From Streptomyces coeruleorubidus (GTDB lineage Bacteria; Actinomycetota; Actinomycetes; Streptomycetales; Streptomycetaceae), in the NCBI RefSeq assembly GCF_028885415.1, contig NZ_CP118527.1, forward strand, positions 7,440,001 through 7,504,000: 64,000 bases of DNA, given 5' to 3'. The position numbers were made by a program, and so were the translations under genes. The notes below the pieces were generated by a model. The model was not told where the DNA came from. It saw nothing but the letters and a program-made list of their open reading frames with translations, and did no database searches. Below, in pieces: positions 28,708 to 36,835 of this stretch. Within the stretch, counting starts at the first letter, position 1, and the number at the start of each line of letters is the position of its first letter.

Positions 28708-30708
28708 TCAGCGGGCGCGCAGCTTCGCGGCCGCGGAGGCGGCGAGCTCGGTGGTCAGGTGGCACAGTTCGCCGATGGGCCGCTGCCCGCCGACGTGCAG
28801 CCGCAGCATCTCGACGGCCGTCTCGGCGTCACGGCCGCCGTACTCGCGGTACGGGACGAAGACCGTGCAGGTGTCGTCGCCGTTGCCCTCCGGCTCGACG
28901 ACGGCGTCGTAGCCGCTGAGCCGGACGACGCGGCCGTCCCGCCCGGACTTGGGCTCGTCGCGGAAGAAGGCGATCTCCGCCTCCAGATCGTCGACGTCGC
29001 TGAACCACTCGCAGTCCCAGTCCGCGACACCGGCCTCCGGCACGTCGGCCTTGATGCCGGGGACGACGGACAGCGCCTCGGCGTCGAGCAGCGCGCAGGC
29101 GCTCGTCCAGACCAGCGAGGCGGCCGGGTAGGGCGGGGAACGGCGGGGGAGCGGGCCGCGGTTGAGGACCTCGGCGGCGCTGCGGGCGGCGGTGTCGGCG
29201 ACCGCGCACAGCGCCGCGGCACCGCCCGCCACCGTGCCGTGACCCACGTCGACACGGACCCCTACGAACATGTCGCCGCCGGTGTTGTCTCTGCTGTTGC
29301 CTCCTCCTCCGCTGCCGCTGCCGGCCGCGTCCCGGGACAGCAGCAGCCCGCACTCGCCCTGCTTCGGCGGTGCCTCCCGGACGGCGATGCCCCCGATGGT
29401 CCGGACGGGGTCCGACGCCTCGGGCGGCGAGCCCCTGCGCAGCTGGACCGACACGTCGATACGGGACCTGTCGTCCGGGTGGACGAGCACGTCGCAGCGG
29501 TCGAAGTTGCCGTAGTCGACGTCGACCTCGCTCTCCCCGAACCGGTCGAGCGCGTCGGGGTCGGCCATGGCGCACACGTCGGCGGTGCGCGGATCACCGA
29601 TCAGGGCCCGCGTCCCCCCGTTCGAGGAGTCCTTCGGCAGCTGCCTCCCGGCTGCCCCAGGCGTGCCGTTCCCGCCGCCACCGCGCTCGTCGCCGTTCCC
29701 GGGAAGGGCGACGAGACCCAGGACGATCGCGACGCCGACGCCGAGGGCAGCCGCGAGCAGGACACGGCGTCGCCGCCGCGGGCGCCCGCCGCCGGGCGCG
29801 GCGGGCCGGCCGTCCGGGTCCGCCGTCCCGTGGTCCGCCACGGCCGCCAGAAGCCGCCCGGCCTCGGCCGCGTCGGGGCGTTGCCGCGGGTCGCGCCGCA
29901 GCATGGCGCCGAGCACGAGGTGGAGCGGGCCCACCGCATCGGCGTCCATCTCGACGACGCCCTGCTCGGCCTTCCAGTAGGTCAGACGCTCCTGGTCCTC
30001 CCCGGCGGCCCGTGCCTCGTCACCGTCCGCCTCCGGCTCCCCGCCGCGCGGCGGGGAGCCGGTGACCAGGGCGTAGAGGGTGGCGGCCAGGCAGAACACG
30101 TCGGAGGCGGGCCGGGGGACGTTTCCCCGGGCCAGCTCGGGGGCGGCGTAGTCCGGGGTGAAGCTGTAGGGCCCGTTGGCCGTGATGGTCTCGCTGCCGC
30201 CGGCCCGGTAGGCGGCACCGAAGTCCAGCAGCTTCGCGGCACCGCGCTTGGTGAGGCCGACGTTGGCCGGCTTGAGGTCGCAGTGGACGATGCCGGCCTC
30301 GTGCAACGCGGCCAGCGCGTCGGCGAGTTGGGCCCCGATCCGGGCCACGCGCTCGGGGCTCATGGGCGGCTGCCGGTCGAGGCCGCCGCCGGGCACGTAC
30401 TCCATGACGAACCAGTACGTCTCGCCCACGTCCCCGCCGCCGTCGCCGCCCGTGTCACCGTCCGGCGGCACCGTGACGACATCGAACAGCGTCACGACAT
30501 GGGGATGATCACGGAACTTGGCCAGCGCACGCGGCTCGCCCAGCAGCCGCCGTACCGCGGTCTCGCGGTCGCCCTCCACCCGCTCCGGCTTCAGCGCGAC
30601 GTCCTGCCCCACCACCGTGTCGTGGGCCAGCCACACGTCGCCGCCGCGGCCTGCGCCGATGACCTCCTTGAGGACATAGCGGCCGGCGAACTCGTCTCCG
30701 GGACGCAC
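28708..30708 (-). CDS. membrane Ser/Thr kinase with non-RD catalytic loop
   Basis: This is a 666-residue protein. The kinase domain spans about 5-290: IGAGRGGDVWL glycine loop, VALK lysine, HCDLKPANVGL and LLDFGAAYR. Cys replaces the Arg of HRD, which makes it a non-RD kinase, likely not controlled by activation-loop phosphorylation. A basic run leads into one membrane helix (VLLAAALGVGVAIVLGLVAL, about 330-349). The extracellular half has two similar Cys-containing units (VCAMADPDALDRFG..., ACALLDAEALSVVPG...) of DUF3558-like appearance. GTG 30708 follows GGGGAGAAG. It heads the minus-strand operon with FHA and J-like genes. Confidence 0.88.
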   Translation of the reverse strand: MRPGDEFAGRYVLKEVIGAGRGGDVWLAHDTVVGQDVALKPERVEGDRETAVRRLLGEPRALAKFRDHPHVVTLFDVVTVPPDGDTGGDGGGDVGETYWFVMEYVPGGGLDRQPPMSPERVARIGAQLADALAALHEAGIVHCDLKPANVGLTKRGAAKLLDFGAAYRAGGSETITANGPYSFTPDYAAPELARGNVPRPASDVFCLAATLYALVTGSPPRGGEPEADGDEARAAGEDQERLTYWKAEQGVVEMDADAVGPLHLVLGAMLRRDPRQRPDAAEAGRLLAAVADHGTADPDGRPAAPGGGRPRRRRRVLLAAALGVGVAIVLGLVALPGNGDERGGGGNGTPGAAGRQLPKDSSNGGTRALIGDPRTADVCAMADPDALDRFGESEVDVDYGNFDRCDVLVHPDDRSRIDVSVQLRRGSPPEASDPVRTIGGIAVREAPPKQGECGLLLSRDAAGSGSGGGGNSRDNTGGDMFVGVRVDVGHGTVAGGAAALCAVADTAARSAAEVLNRGPLPRRSPPYPAASLVWTSACALLDAEALSVVPGIKADVPEAGVADWDCEWFSDVDDLEAEIAFFRDEPKSGRDGRVVRLSGYDAVVEPEGNGDDTCTVFVPYREYGGRDAETAVEMLRLHVGGQRPIGELCHLTTELAASAAAKLRAR

Positions 30709-31002
30709 GTTCTTCTCCCCCTCGCATCGGCCCAGAACGCGCGCGACACCCACGCGCGCGTAAGGCGAACCTACTGCGTACAGGAGACGTTACTCACAGT
30801 CTCCCCAGAGCCTCCATCAGCCGCACGCATGCGCCCCTCCCGCCCGGGGCCCGTGCAGAGCACCTACGTCCCCCTGTAGCGCGCCGGTGACATTCGGGAC
30901 GAACCCGTAGCAGGTCTGCAGGGCAACGTATGCGGGGGGTGACGGGTCGTAGTGGGTGCAAGGGCCGAAGCCCGCGCATTCACACGAAAACATGGGGGAA
31001 AC

Positions 31003-31623
31003 ATGCACGTCCGTACCCGAGGCATCCGCACCACCGTGGCCGCGCTGGCGGCCGCCGCCGGTGTCGCCGCAGCCGCCGTCCCGGCCGCTGCCGCCATCAC
31101 ACCGGCTTCCGCCACTCCCCGGTTCCTGGAGCCGGCCGAGCTGCCGCCGCACCCGACCTCGCCCTGGTACGCCGGTCCGGTCACCGCCGGTCAGCCGGAC
31201 CCGCTGCCGGTGTGCGTGGGCGAGGCCCTGCCGTCCATCGCCTCCCACCGCTCGTACTGGACCGAGTACGACACCAACGCCCAGCAGATCACGGTCGTGG
31301 AGCGCGACACGCAGCGTGCCAAGGACTTCGCGGCGCTGCTGCGCAAGGACATCACCGGCTGCGCGAAGAAGCTGATGGAGCAGGACCCCGACCTCACGGC
31401 GTCGCAGAAGTACTACGGCCGGCTGAACGTCGAGGAGGGCGCCCATGTCTACGGCCTCCACACCGCTTCGGCGTGGGGTTCCTCCGACATCAACCTGTTC
31501 TCGGTCGGCCGCGACGGCAGGACCGTGACGGTGGTCCTGTGGGGCCAGATGGGCAACTTCCAGCACGCCCAGGTGTCCGACTTCAAGACCACCACCGTCA
31601 CGGCGGTCAACAAGCTGTACTGA
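31003..31623 (+). CDS. secreted protein with PknH_C-like sensor domain
   Basis: This is a 206-residue protein with a long Ala-rich signal peptide (TTVAALAAAAGVAAAAVPAAAA; cleavage near residue 32). The mature domain has Cys in LPVCVGE and ITGCAKK and ends with VVLWGQMGNFQHAQVSDFKT, a pattern like the extracellular sensor domain of PknH-type kinases, here without kinase. GGGGGAA precedes the ATG. It is divergent from the membrane kinase gene across about 290 bases, so it may be a soluble partner or decoy; that is inference. It ends 5 bases from the convergent DUF488 gene. Confidence 0.65.
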   Translation: MHVRTRGIRTTVAALAAAAGVAAAAVPAAAAITPASATPRFLEPAELPPHPTSPWYAGPVTAGQPDPLPVCVGEALPSIASHRSYWTEYDTNAQQITVVERDTQRAKDFAALLRKDITGCAKKLMEQDPDLTASQKYYGRLNVEEGAHVYGLHTASAWGSSDINLFSVGRDGRTVTVVLWGQMGNFQHAQVSDFKTTTVTAVNKLY

Positions 31624-31628
31624 CGGGC

Positions 31629-32192
31629 TCAGCCGCGGGCCGGCTCCGCGCGGCCGTCGTGGCCCTCGTAGCCGTCGTACACGAGAAGCCCGTCGTCGCG
31701 CAGTCGTGCGCCGGGCGTCGGCGCGTGGGCGCTGAGGCGACCGTCGTGCATGAGGTGCCGAGCCGGTACGCCGCGGGCGAGTACCGCGAAGTCGGCGATC
31801 AGCCGGCGGTGGCAGCGCCACCAGACCGCCTCGCTGCACATCACGGCGGTGCGGCCGTGCGAGGCCTCGCGCAGCACCCGGTCCATCGCGGTGACGAACT
31901 CGGGGGAGCGGGTGTGGGCGGCGTAGCCGCGGAAGGAGGCGTTGCGCCAGACGACGTCCGGGCTGTCCACGGGAGGAGTGCGGAACCCGCCGAGGGCGGG
32001 TTCCCACCGGTAGGCGATGCCGCAGCCCGGCATCCACTCGGCGAGCCGCCGCCGCGACAGATCGGGGTCGCGGCGGCTGCCGGGAGCGGTCCGTACGTCC
32101 ACGACGGCCGTGATACCGGCGTGGCGCAGCAGGTCGGCGATCCGGTCCCGGCCGGCGGTGCTGTGCCCGAAGGTCAGCAGAAGCGCGTCCAC
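31629..32192 (-). CDS. DUF488 family protein
   Basis: This 187-residue protein has the family hallmarks: LTFGHSTAGRDRIADLLRHAG at the start, VDVRTAPGSRRDP, then ALGGF, and VMCSEAVWWRCHRRLIADF with the conserved CSE...CHR. The DUF488 biochemical role is unsettled; the conserved Cys/His/Arg set suggests nucleic-acid or metal binding. The GTG start has no strong ribosome site. It stands alone. Confidence 0.85.
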   Translation of the reverse strand: MDALLLTFGHSTAGRDRIADLLRHAGITAVVDVRTAPGSRRDPDLSRRRLAEWMPGCGIAYRWEPALGGFRTPPVDSPDVVWRNASFRGYAAHTRSPEFVTAMDRVLREASHGRTAVMCSEAVWWRCHRRLIADFAVLARGVPARHLMHDGRLSAHAPTPGARLRDDGLLVYDGYEGHDGRAEPARG

Positions 32193-32447
32193 ACGGTCGG
32201 ACTATCCCGTTCTCGCGGACCCACACGAGGAGGGGCGACATGGCGGAGGCGCCAGGGCCCGTGGTGGCCGAGCTTGTACCGAGCTGCCCCACCTGTCGCT
32301 GCGTGCCGAGGGACCGGTGACAAGGCCGTCTACGATCTCGCGGCCCTCTCCTGGGGCGAGGAAGGAGCGCTTGTTCGCCGGTCCACCCTGTGTGGCGGCC
32401 GTTGAGTGAGTGTGTGCAAGCACGGACTCTCAGACCGGATACGCCGT

Positions 32448-32624
32448 ATGAATATGGCCGTCACGGATGACGACTTCGACATCTCTGGTCTCCCGCCCGC
32501 TGCCGTTGATGCCCACTGGCTCGCCGTGTTCGAAGCGGTGCAGGTGGCTGTCCTGCCCGGCCCTGGCACGCGGGTTGGGTATGGCCGGGGTTCCGCCAGC
32601 TCTCGCTGCTGCCGTCGGCCATGA
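32448..32624 (+). pseudogene. possible 5' fragment of an unidentified gene at the RHS break
   Basis: ATG 32448 opens a protein-like start (MNMAVTDDDFDISGLPPAAV, DAHWLAVFEAV) that runs head-on into the RHS gene. At about 32600 the sequence becomes antisense RHS, so the frame loses meaning and ends after some 58 codons. I do not recognise the family. It may be what is left of a gene joined to the RHS remnant by deletion or inversion. Confidence 0.25.
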
Positions 32625-35070
32625 TCCGCTCGGCGGGGTAGCCCTCCACCGTCCAGGTGGTGCGTGTCGTCGCGCCGGTGGCGTCGACGGTGCCGACGAT
32701 GCGGCCGAAGGCGTCGCGGGTGACGCGAGACGTGCCGCCCAGTGGCGCGGTGACGGAGTCGGGCAGACCCAGTGGCCCCGGGTGGACACGGTGGGTCGCT
32801 CCCAGGGCGTTGGTGACGCCGAGCAGACCACCGGAGGTGTCATAGGCGTAGGTGGTGACGGCGCCGTCGGCGTCGACGGTCGCTGCCGGGTGGCCCTGCT
32901 CGTCGTACGCGTAGCCACGCCTGCCGCCGGTCGGCAGAGTGATCCACAGGGGACGGTCGGAGGCGTCGTACTCGCATGTGGTGACCGTGCCGTCGGGCCG
33001 GACGACAGAGACGAGGTTGCCGCGCTCGTCGTAGCCGAAGCGGGACGTGTGGCCCAGCGGATTCGTGCGTGAGAGCAGCCGGTTGTACGCGTCCCACTCG
33101 GCGTAGGTGGTGTTGCCGAGCGGGCCGGTCTGGGCGATGACCTGTCGGCGCTCGTTGTACCGGTAGGTCGTGGTGTGGCCCAGCGAGTCGGTGTAGCGCG
33201 TCTCGCGACCTTCCGGGTCGTAGGTGATGGAGCAGGACAGGAAACCGTCGGCGCCTTCGCCTCGTATGCACCGGTCCTGGTCGTCGTAGGTGAAGCGGTA
33301 CCAGGTGCCGTTGCGGTCGGTCCAGGAGGTGATGCGTCCCTGGACGTCGTAGGTGAACCTGAGCGGAAGGTCGCTGGAGTTGTAGATCTCGGTGAGGTGC
33401 CCGTCAGGGCTGTAGCCGTAGCGCAGCAGCGTCGTGCCGTCGGGCCCGGCTTCCTCGTCGCGCAGCCGCAGCCCGACGATCCGGTCGCCCTCGGTGTCGA
33501 TGTGCAGGTGGCGGCCGCCGGAGTCGCGGACGGCGGTGGGGGTGCCGGTTTCGTCCCGGTCGATGTCGATGCGCCGTCCGTCGCGGTCGGTCACCGCGGC
33601 CAGAGGAAGAGCGAACGCCTCGTGTGCGGCGACAGGTCCGGTGAGCGGGGAGAAGTGGCGCGTGCGTCCCGTGGCCGGGTCGGTGATGCGGATGGGGGCG
33701 TCGGGTGTGCCGTCCCAGTCCAGCGGCCAGCGTGGGCCCTCCGCCGGCATGACCGAGACACCGGGGGCGGGCACGGGATACACGAGGATCATGCCGTCGT
33801 CAGCGGCGAAGACGACGCCCTCCCCGTCCAGTTCGACACGCTCGTCGAGCGTCGAGGCCCAGGACGGACCGAACCACCGGCCCCAGTTGTACGTCGAGAG
33901 ATGTGTACGCCGCAGCACGACAGGAAGGAGCCCGGGAAGCTCCACGTCGGTCTCCTCCACGAGCATCTCGCCGGAGACCATGTCGACGGGATCGCCGTTC
34001 TTGCACCGCCCCTTGGCCGGCTTGCTCTTGCCGACGGCGTCGTCGGCTCCCTTGCGCAGACCTCTTCCGAGCCCCTTGGCCATCGCCTTGAGGCCACCCT
34101 TGCCCAGGGCCTTCATCCCAGTGGCGAGCTTGCCGAGTGTGGTGAGGCCCTTGACGCCCGGTATGCAGTCCAGTGCCGCGAATCCCACGTCCCACAGGGA
34201 CGCTTGGCCTTTGGAGTACTTGTTGAGTGTGTCGGCGAGGACGACGAGGGCTGCTACGACGACGATCGCGGCCAGGATCGGCCCGCCGATGATCATCGCG
34301 ATGACGCCGACCACCGCGACGACGACCTTGCAGACCGCGACGATGGTGTCCCAGTTGTCGGTGAACCAGTCGCCGATGTCCTCCCACCACGACCGGTTCT
34401 GGATGCCGGCGTCGGACGCCTCGTCGATCTTGTTCTTGGCCTCGCGGGCGGCGTCCTCGCGCATCTTGCGCGCGTCCTCGGCCATCTTCTTCGCCGCGTC
34501 CAGCGCGCTCTGGGCGTCGTTGACGGCCGACTGCGCGTTCGTTCGCGCCGCCTTGGCGTGCTGGACGTCCCGCGTGGCCGCCCGTACCTTCGCCTCGTCC
34601 GGCTTGTCCGCGTCCGACTTGCTGCCGGTCGGGTCGTCCTCGTATTTGTCGGCCTCCTTCGAGGCCCGGGTCACCCAGGAATCGGCCGAAGAGAGCTTCG
34701 ACTGCGCCGAGGACAGGTCTTCACGGGCCTCCCGCGCCTTCACCAGCGCCTTGTCCGCCAGAGCCTGGGCGCGCTCCAGCTTCGGCCAGAAGTCCGCGAG
34801 GGCGTCGCCGCACATCCCGTACGACTTCTCCAGCTTCTTCAAGTTCTTCGGGACGCCCGAGAACTCCTCCTTGAAGACCGTGGCCGACTTGCCCGCCCAT
34901 TCCGCGAGCGTGCTCTCACCCGCCATGCCCTTGACCAGACGCAGCGCGTCGGAGACGTCGTCGGCGAAGTCGTGCAGGATCTTGGCGAGCTTGCGCACCC
35001 GCTCCGGATCACCGGGGGTCGGATCCTTGTCCAGGTCCAGGACATGCCAATCCGTTGGCCGGTATCCCAC
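32461..35070 (-). CDS. RHS-repeat protein with WXG100/type VII-like N-terminus, truncated C-terminus
   Basis: This is an 869-residue frame. The N-terminal 230 residues are helical and WXG100-like (DPTPGDPERVRKLAKILHDF, STLAEWAGKSATVFKEEFSG, long coiled coil), followed by two hydrophobic segments (VVVAVVGVIAMIIGGPIL) and a linker. From about 365 come the RHS-associated DUF6531 region (GDPVDMVSGEMLVEETDVELPG) and YD repeats. At about 32600, after GSSESW, the frame turns into Pro/Arg-rich nonsense, so the rest of the RHS shell, the core DPxGL motif and any toxin are missing. GTG 35070 follows GGGGGAAG. It is a decayed polymorphic toxin of the interbacterial-competition type. Confidence 0.8.
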   Translation of the reverse strand: MGYRPTDWHVLDLDKDPTPGDPERVRKLAKILHDFADDVSDALRLVKGMAGESTLAEWAGKSATVFKEEFSGVPKNLKKLEKSYGMCGDALADFWPKLERAQALADKALVKAREAREDLSSAQSKLSSADSWVTRASKEADKYEDDPTGSKSDADKPDEAKVRAATRDVQHAKAARTNAQSAVNDAQSALDAAKKMAEDARKMREDAAREAKNKIDEASDAGIQNRSWWEDIGDWFTDNWDTIVAVCKVVVAVVGVIAMIIGGPILAAIVVVAALVVLADTLNKYSKGQASLWDVGFAALDCIPGVKGLTTLGKLATGMKALGKGGLKAMAKGLGRGLRKGADDAVGKSKPAKGRCKNGDPVDMVSGEMLVEETDVELPGLLPVVLRRTHLSTYNWGRWFGPSWASTLDERVELDGEGVVFAADDGMILVYPVPAPGVSVMPAEGPRWPLDWDGTPDAPIRITDPATGRTRHFSPLTGPVAAHEAFALPLAAVTDRDGRRIDIDRDETGTPTAVRDSGGRHLHIDTEGDRIVGLRLRDEEAGPDGTTLLRYGYSPDGHLTEIYNSSDLPLRFTYDVQGRITSWTDRNGTWYRFTYDDQDRCIRGEGADGFLSCSITYDPEGRETRYTDSLGHTTTYRYNERRQVIAQTGPLGNTTYAEWDAYNRLLSRTNPLGHTSRFGYDERGNLVSVVRPDGTVTTCEYDASDRPLWITLPTGGRRGYAYDEQGHPAATVDADGAVTTYAYDTSGGLLGVTNALGATHRVHPGPLGLPDSVTAPLGGTSRVTRDAFGRIVGTVDATGATTRTTWTVEGYPAERIMADGSSESWRNPGHTQPACQGRAGQPPAPLRTRRASGHQRQRAGDQRCRSRHP

Positions 35071-35141
35071 GTGCTTCCCCCGTCGCATTGCTCCACCCAA
35101 GGCACGTATGCCTCAGCAAAGTTACTTGATCCCCTTGCTCG

Positions 35142-35147
35142 TAGACT
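35142..35147 (+). promoter_or_regulatory. -10 box of a leaderless promoter
   Basis: TAGACT sits with its last base 7 bases before GTG 35154, and there is no ribosome-binding sequence. Spacing and sequence fit a leaderless transcript. The RHS gene diverges from the same 83-base gap. Confidence 0.6.
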
Positions 35148-35153
35148 CGGCGC

Positions 35154-36335
35154 GTGAGCCACAACCAAGTGACGCCCGGCGACAACGCTTCTGATCGACC
35201 TCTTTGGGAGCGGTCCGGATCAGAGTTGAAGCATCTGGCCGAGCTCCGGCCGGAGGAACTGTACGAAGCGGCGGAGCAGTTGTGCCGGCGGGTGTCCGGC
35301 GAGGGAACCGGCGGCGCCTCTGTGGCGCGGGCCGTCGGGCGGATCGCCGAGGCCCTCGCCGACACGCGGTCGCGGGATTGTGCGACCTTTGCCGTGGACA
35401 TCGTGGGTCGACTGCTGCCCCCCGAGGCCACGGATCGCGGGGAAGCCGATCGGTTGCCGCGCTCGGTGGCCGCGAAGCTGGTGAAGGCTCAGCACCTGCG
35501 GGACCTTGAGCCTCTGTTCGGTGAGTTGCCGGACGGAATGCAAGGTCCGGCGGTCGAATTGCGGGCCTGTCTCCTCGGGGAGCTGGCGCTGATCGGCTCA
35601 GGGGCCGGTCGGCGCACCCTGGACGCGTACGCCGAAAGGCTGCGTGAGCTGGGACACCCGCTGGCTCGGCTGCCCAGGACGCGACTGGACATCGAGCATC
35701 GCTTCACGGTTCGTGTCCGGGGACTGGGGCCGATCAAGACGTCGAAGCAGCTCCGGTCGCGTTTCCCGGAGGTTCCCTCGACCGACAGCGGTACGGTCGC
35801 GGGCCGCGGGGCCGGTGACACACGAGACGACGAGAGGGCGAAGGCGGCTGCCCGGCCGTTCACGGCCGGTGGATGGGCCTGTGAGCCTGAGGCACGGTTC
35901 TTCACGCTGCCGAGCCCACTCGGTCCGGACGACTTCGGTATCTCCTTCATCAAGGAACTGCCCCTGCAGTGCCTGGCAGGCGAAGGCCGACGGGGCAGCG
36001 CGCTCGCCTGCGCGACGACACCCGACGATGTGCTCAACGAACTCTTCTCGGCTGCGTACAACGGCGGAGTGAACGGGCAGGGACAGGGCGGGGCGTACGC
36101 GCGGCTGCATGCCTGGGACAGTCTGTACGCGCTCATGGGGCTGCCCGCCGACGTACCGTTTCTGGAAGCGGTGCGGGGCGCCGCAGATCACCGGTGGCTG
36201 CGGTTCATGGCGTTCACGGACTGGTTCCACCACGACACGTCGGACGTGGCTTTCGCCGTACTCGATCCCACCCGGACTCGGGTCACGGTGCTGGCGGCGA
36301 CCGATACCGACGTGGACTGCGACGTTCTCGGGTAG
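35154..36335 (+). CDS. uncharacterised protein (DUF6183-like)
   Basis: This is a 393-residue soluble protein without signal or membrane segments. The N-terminal 200 residues look like a helical repeat (LRPEELYEAAEQLCRRVSGE, VARAVGRIAEALADTRSRDC), followed by a globular part with CLAGEGRRGSALACATTPDDV, AYNGGVNGQGQGGAYARLHAW and FMAFTDWFHHDTSDVAFAVL. The second half resembles actinobacterial DUF6183 proteins. It is divergent from the RHS gene, so an immunity or accessory role is possible but unproven. Confidence 0.65.
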   Translation: MSHNQVTPGDNASDRPLWERSGSELKHLAELRPEELYEAAEQLCRRVSGEGTGGASVARAVGRIAEALADTRSRDCATFAVDIVGRLLPPEATDRGEADRLPRSVAAKLVKAQHLRDLEPLFGELPDGMQGPAVELRACLLGELALIGSGAGRRTLDAYAERLRELGHPLARLPRTRLDIEHRFTVRVRGLGPIKTSKQLRSRFPEVPSTDSGTVAGRGAGDTRDDERAKAAARPFTAGGWACEPEARFFTLPSPLGPDDFGISFIKELPLQCLAGEGRRGSALACATTPDDVLNELFSAAYNGGVNGQGQGGAYARLHAWDSLYALMGLPADVPFLEAVRGAADHRWLRFMAFTDWFHHDTSDVAFAVLDPTRTRVTVLAATDTDVDCDVLG

Positions 36336-36339
36336 TCAT

Positions 36340-36660
36340 GGTGCGGACATGGCTGGGGGGAGGCACGGTGCCGACCGGCACCCGGATCAGCACCCGCCGC
36401 AGCAGCTGCCCAAGGCTCAGTCCCGCGGGGCGCTCGTCCTCGAACGCCACCCTGGTGGCCGGCAGGGCAAGCCCGGCCAAGAAGACGGCAAGAACCGCGC
36501 CCACCAAGACCGCTGACCACCGCAGCCCCCGGTACCGGGCAGCCGTGTCGAGTCCGAGATCGGCGCGGGTGAGACCGCCCCACCGGACGATCACCAGCAG
36601 CGCGGCAGCCGCGACCACGCAGGTGGGTACGTAGGCGTCGGGCGCGAGCCGATTGTTGAG
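36340..36660 (-). pseudogene. fragment of a CPBP-family intramembrane protease
   Basis: Read on the minus strand, NNRLAPDAYVPTC, LLVIVRWGGLTRADLGLD, VGAVLAVFLAGLALPATRVA and LLRRVLIRVPVGTV match the first part of actinobacterial CPBP (Abi) proteases. The sequence breaks off exactly where the catalytic EExxxR helix should begin, and no start codon precedes it. Both ends are therefore missing. Confidence 0.6.
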
Positions 36661-36778
36661 CCCCTACCCGGCGCTGGTGCACGCGGCAGCGCCGCCAACG
36701 ACGCGGTCTTCACGTGGCCCGGACGACTGGGAGCAGTGCTCCCAGCCCAAGTCCCAGAGAAATCCCTCAGGCGCCGCC
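36661..36778. other. gene-free stretch after the CPBP fragment
   Basis: This is the rest of the 500-base gap before the MurA-like gene. TGGGAGC-AGT-GCTCCCA at 36728-36744 is a perfect 7-bp hairpin. No gene is recognised. Confidence 0.4.
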
Positions 36779-36819
36779 CACCCCGTCCAGACCCGCGTCA
36801 GTGCAGGTCGGACGGGGTG
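36779..36819 (-). terminator. terminator of the XRE-MurA gene
   Basis: CACCCCGTCC (36779-36788) and GGACGGGGTG (36810-36819) form a perfect 10-bp stem with a 21-base loop, 17 bases beyond the stop. Confidence 0.65.
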
Positions 36820-36835
36820 CGGCGGCTCCCGCCGT

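Noticed and set aside
32430..32918. Minus-strand frame ending in a plausible short peptide (HLHRFEHGEPVGINGSG)
   Set aside because: It overlaps RHS sequence in a different frame and lacks a start; no family recognised.
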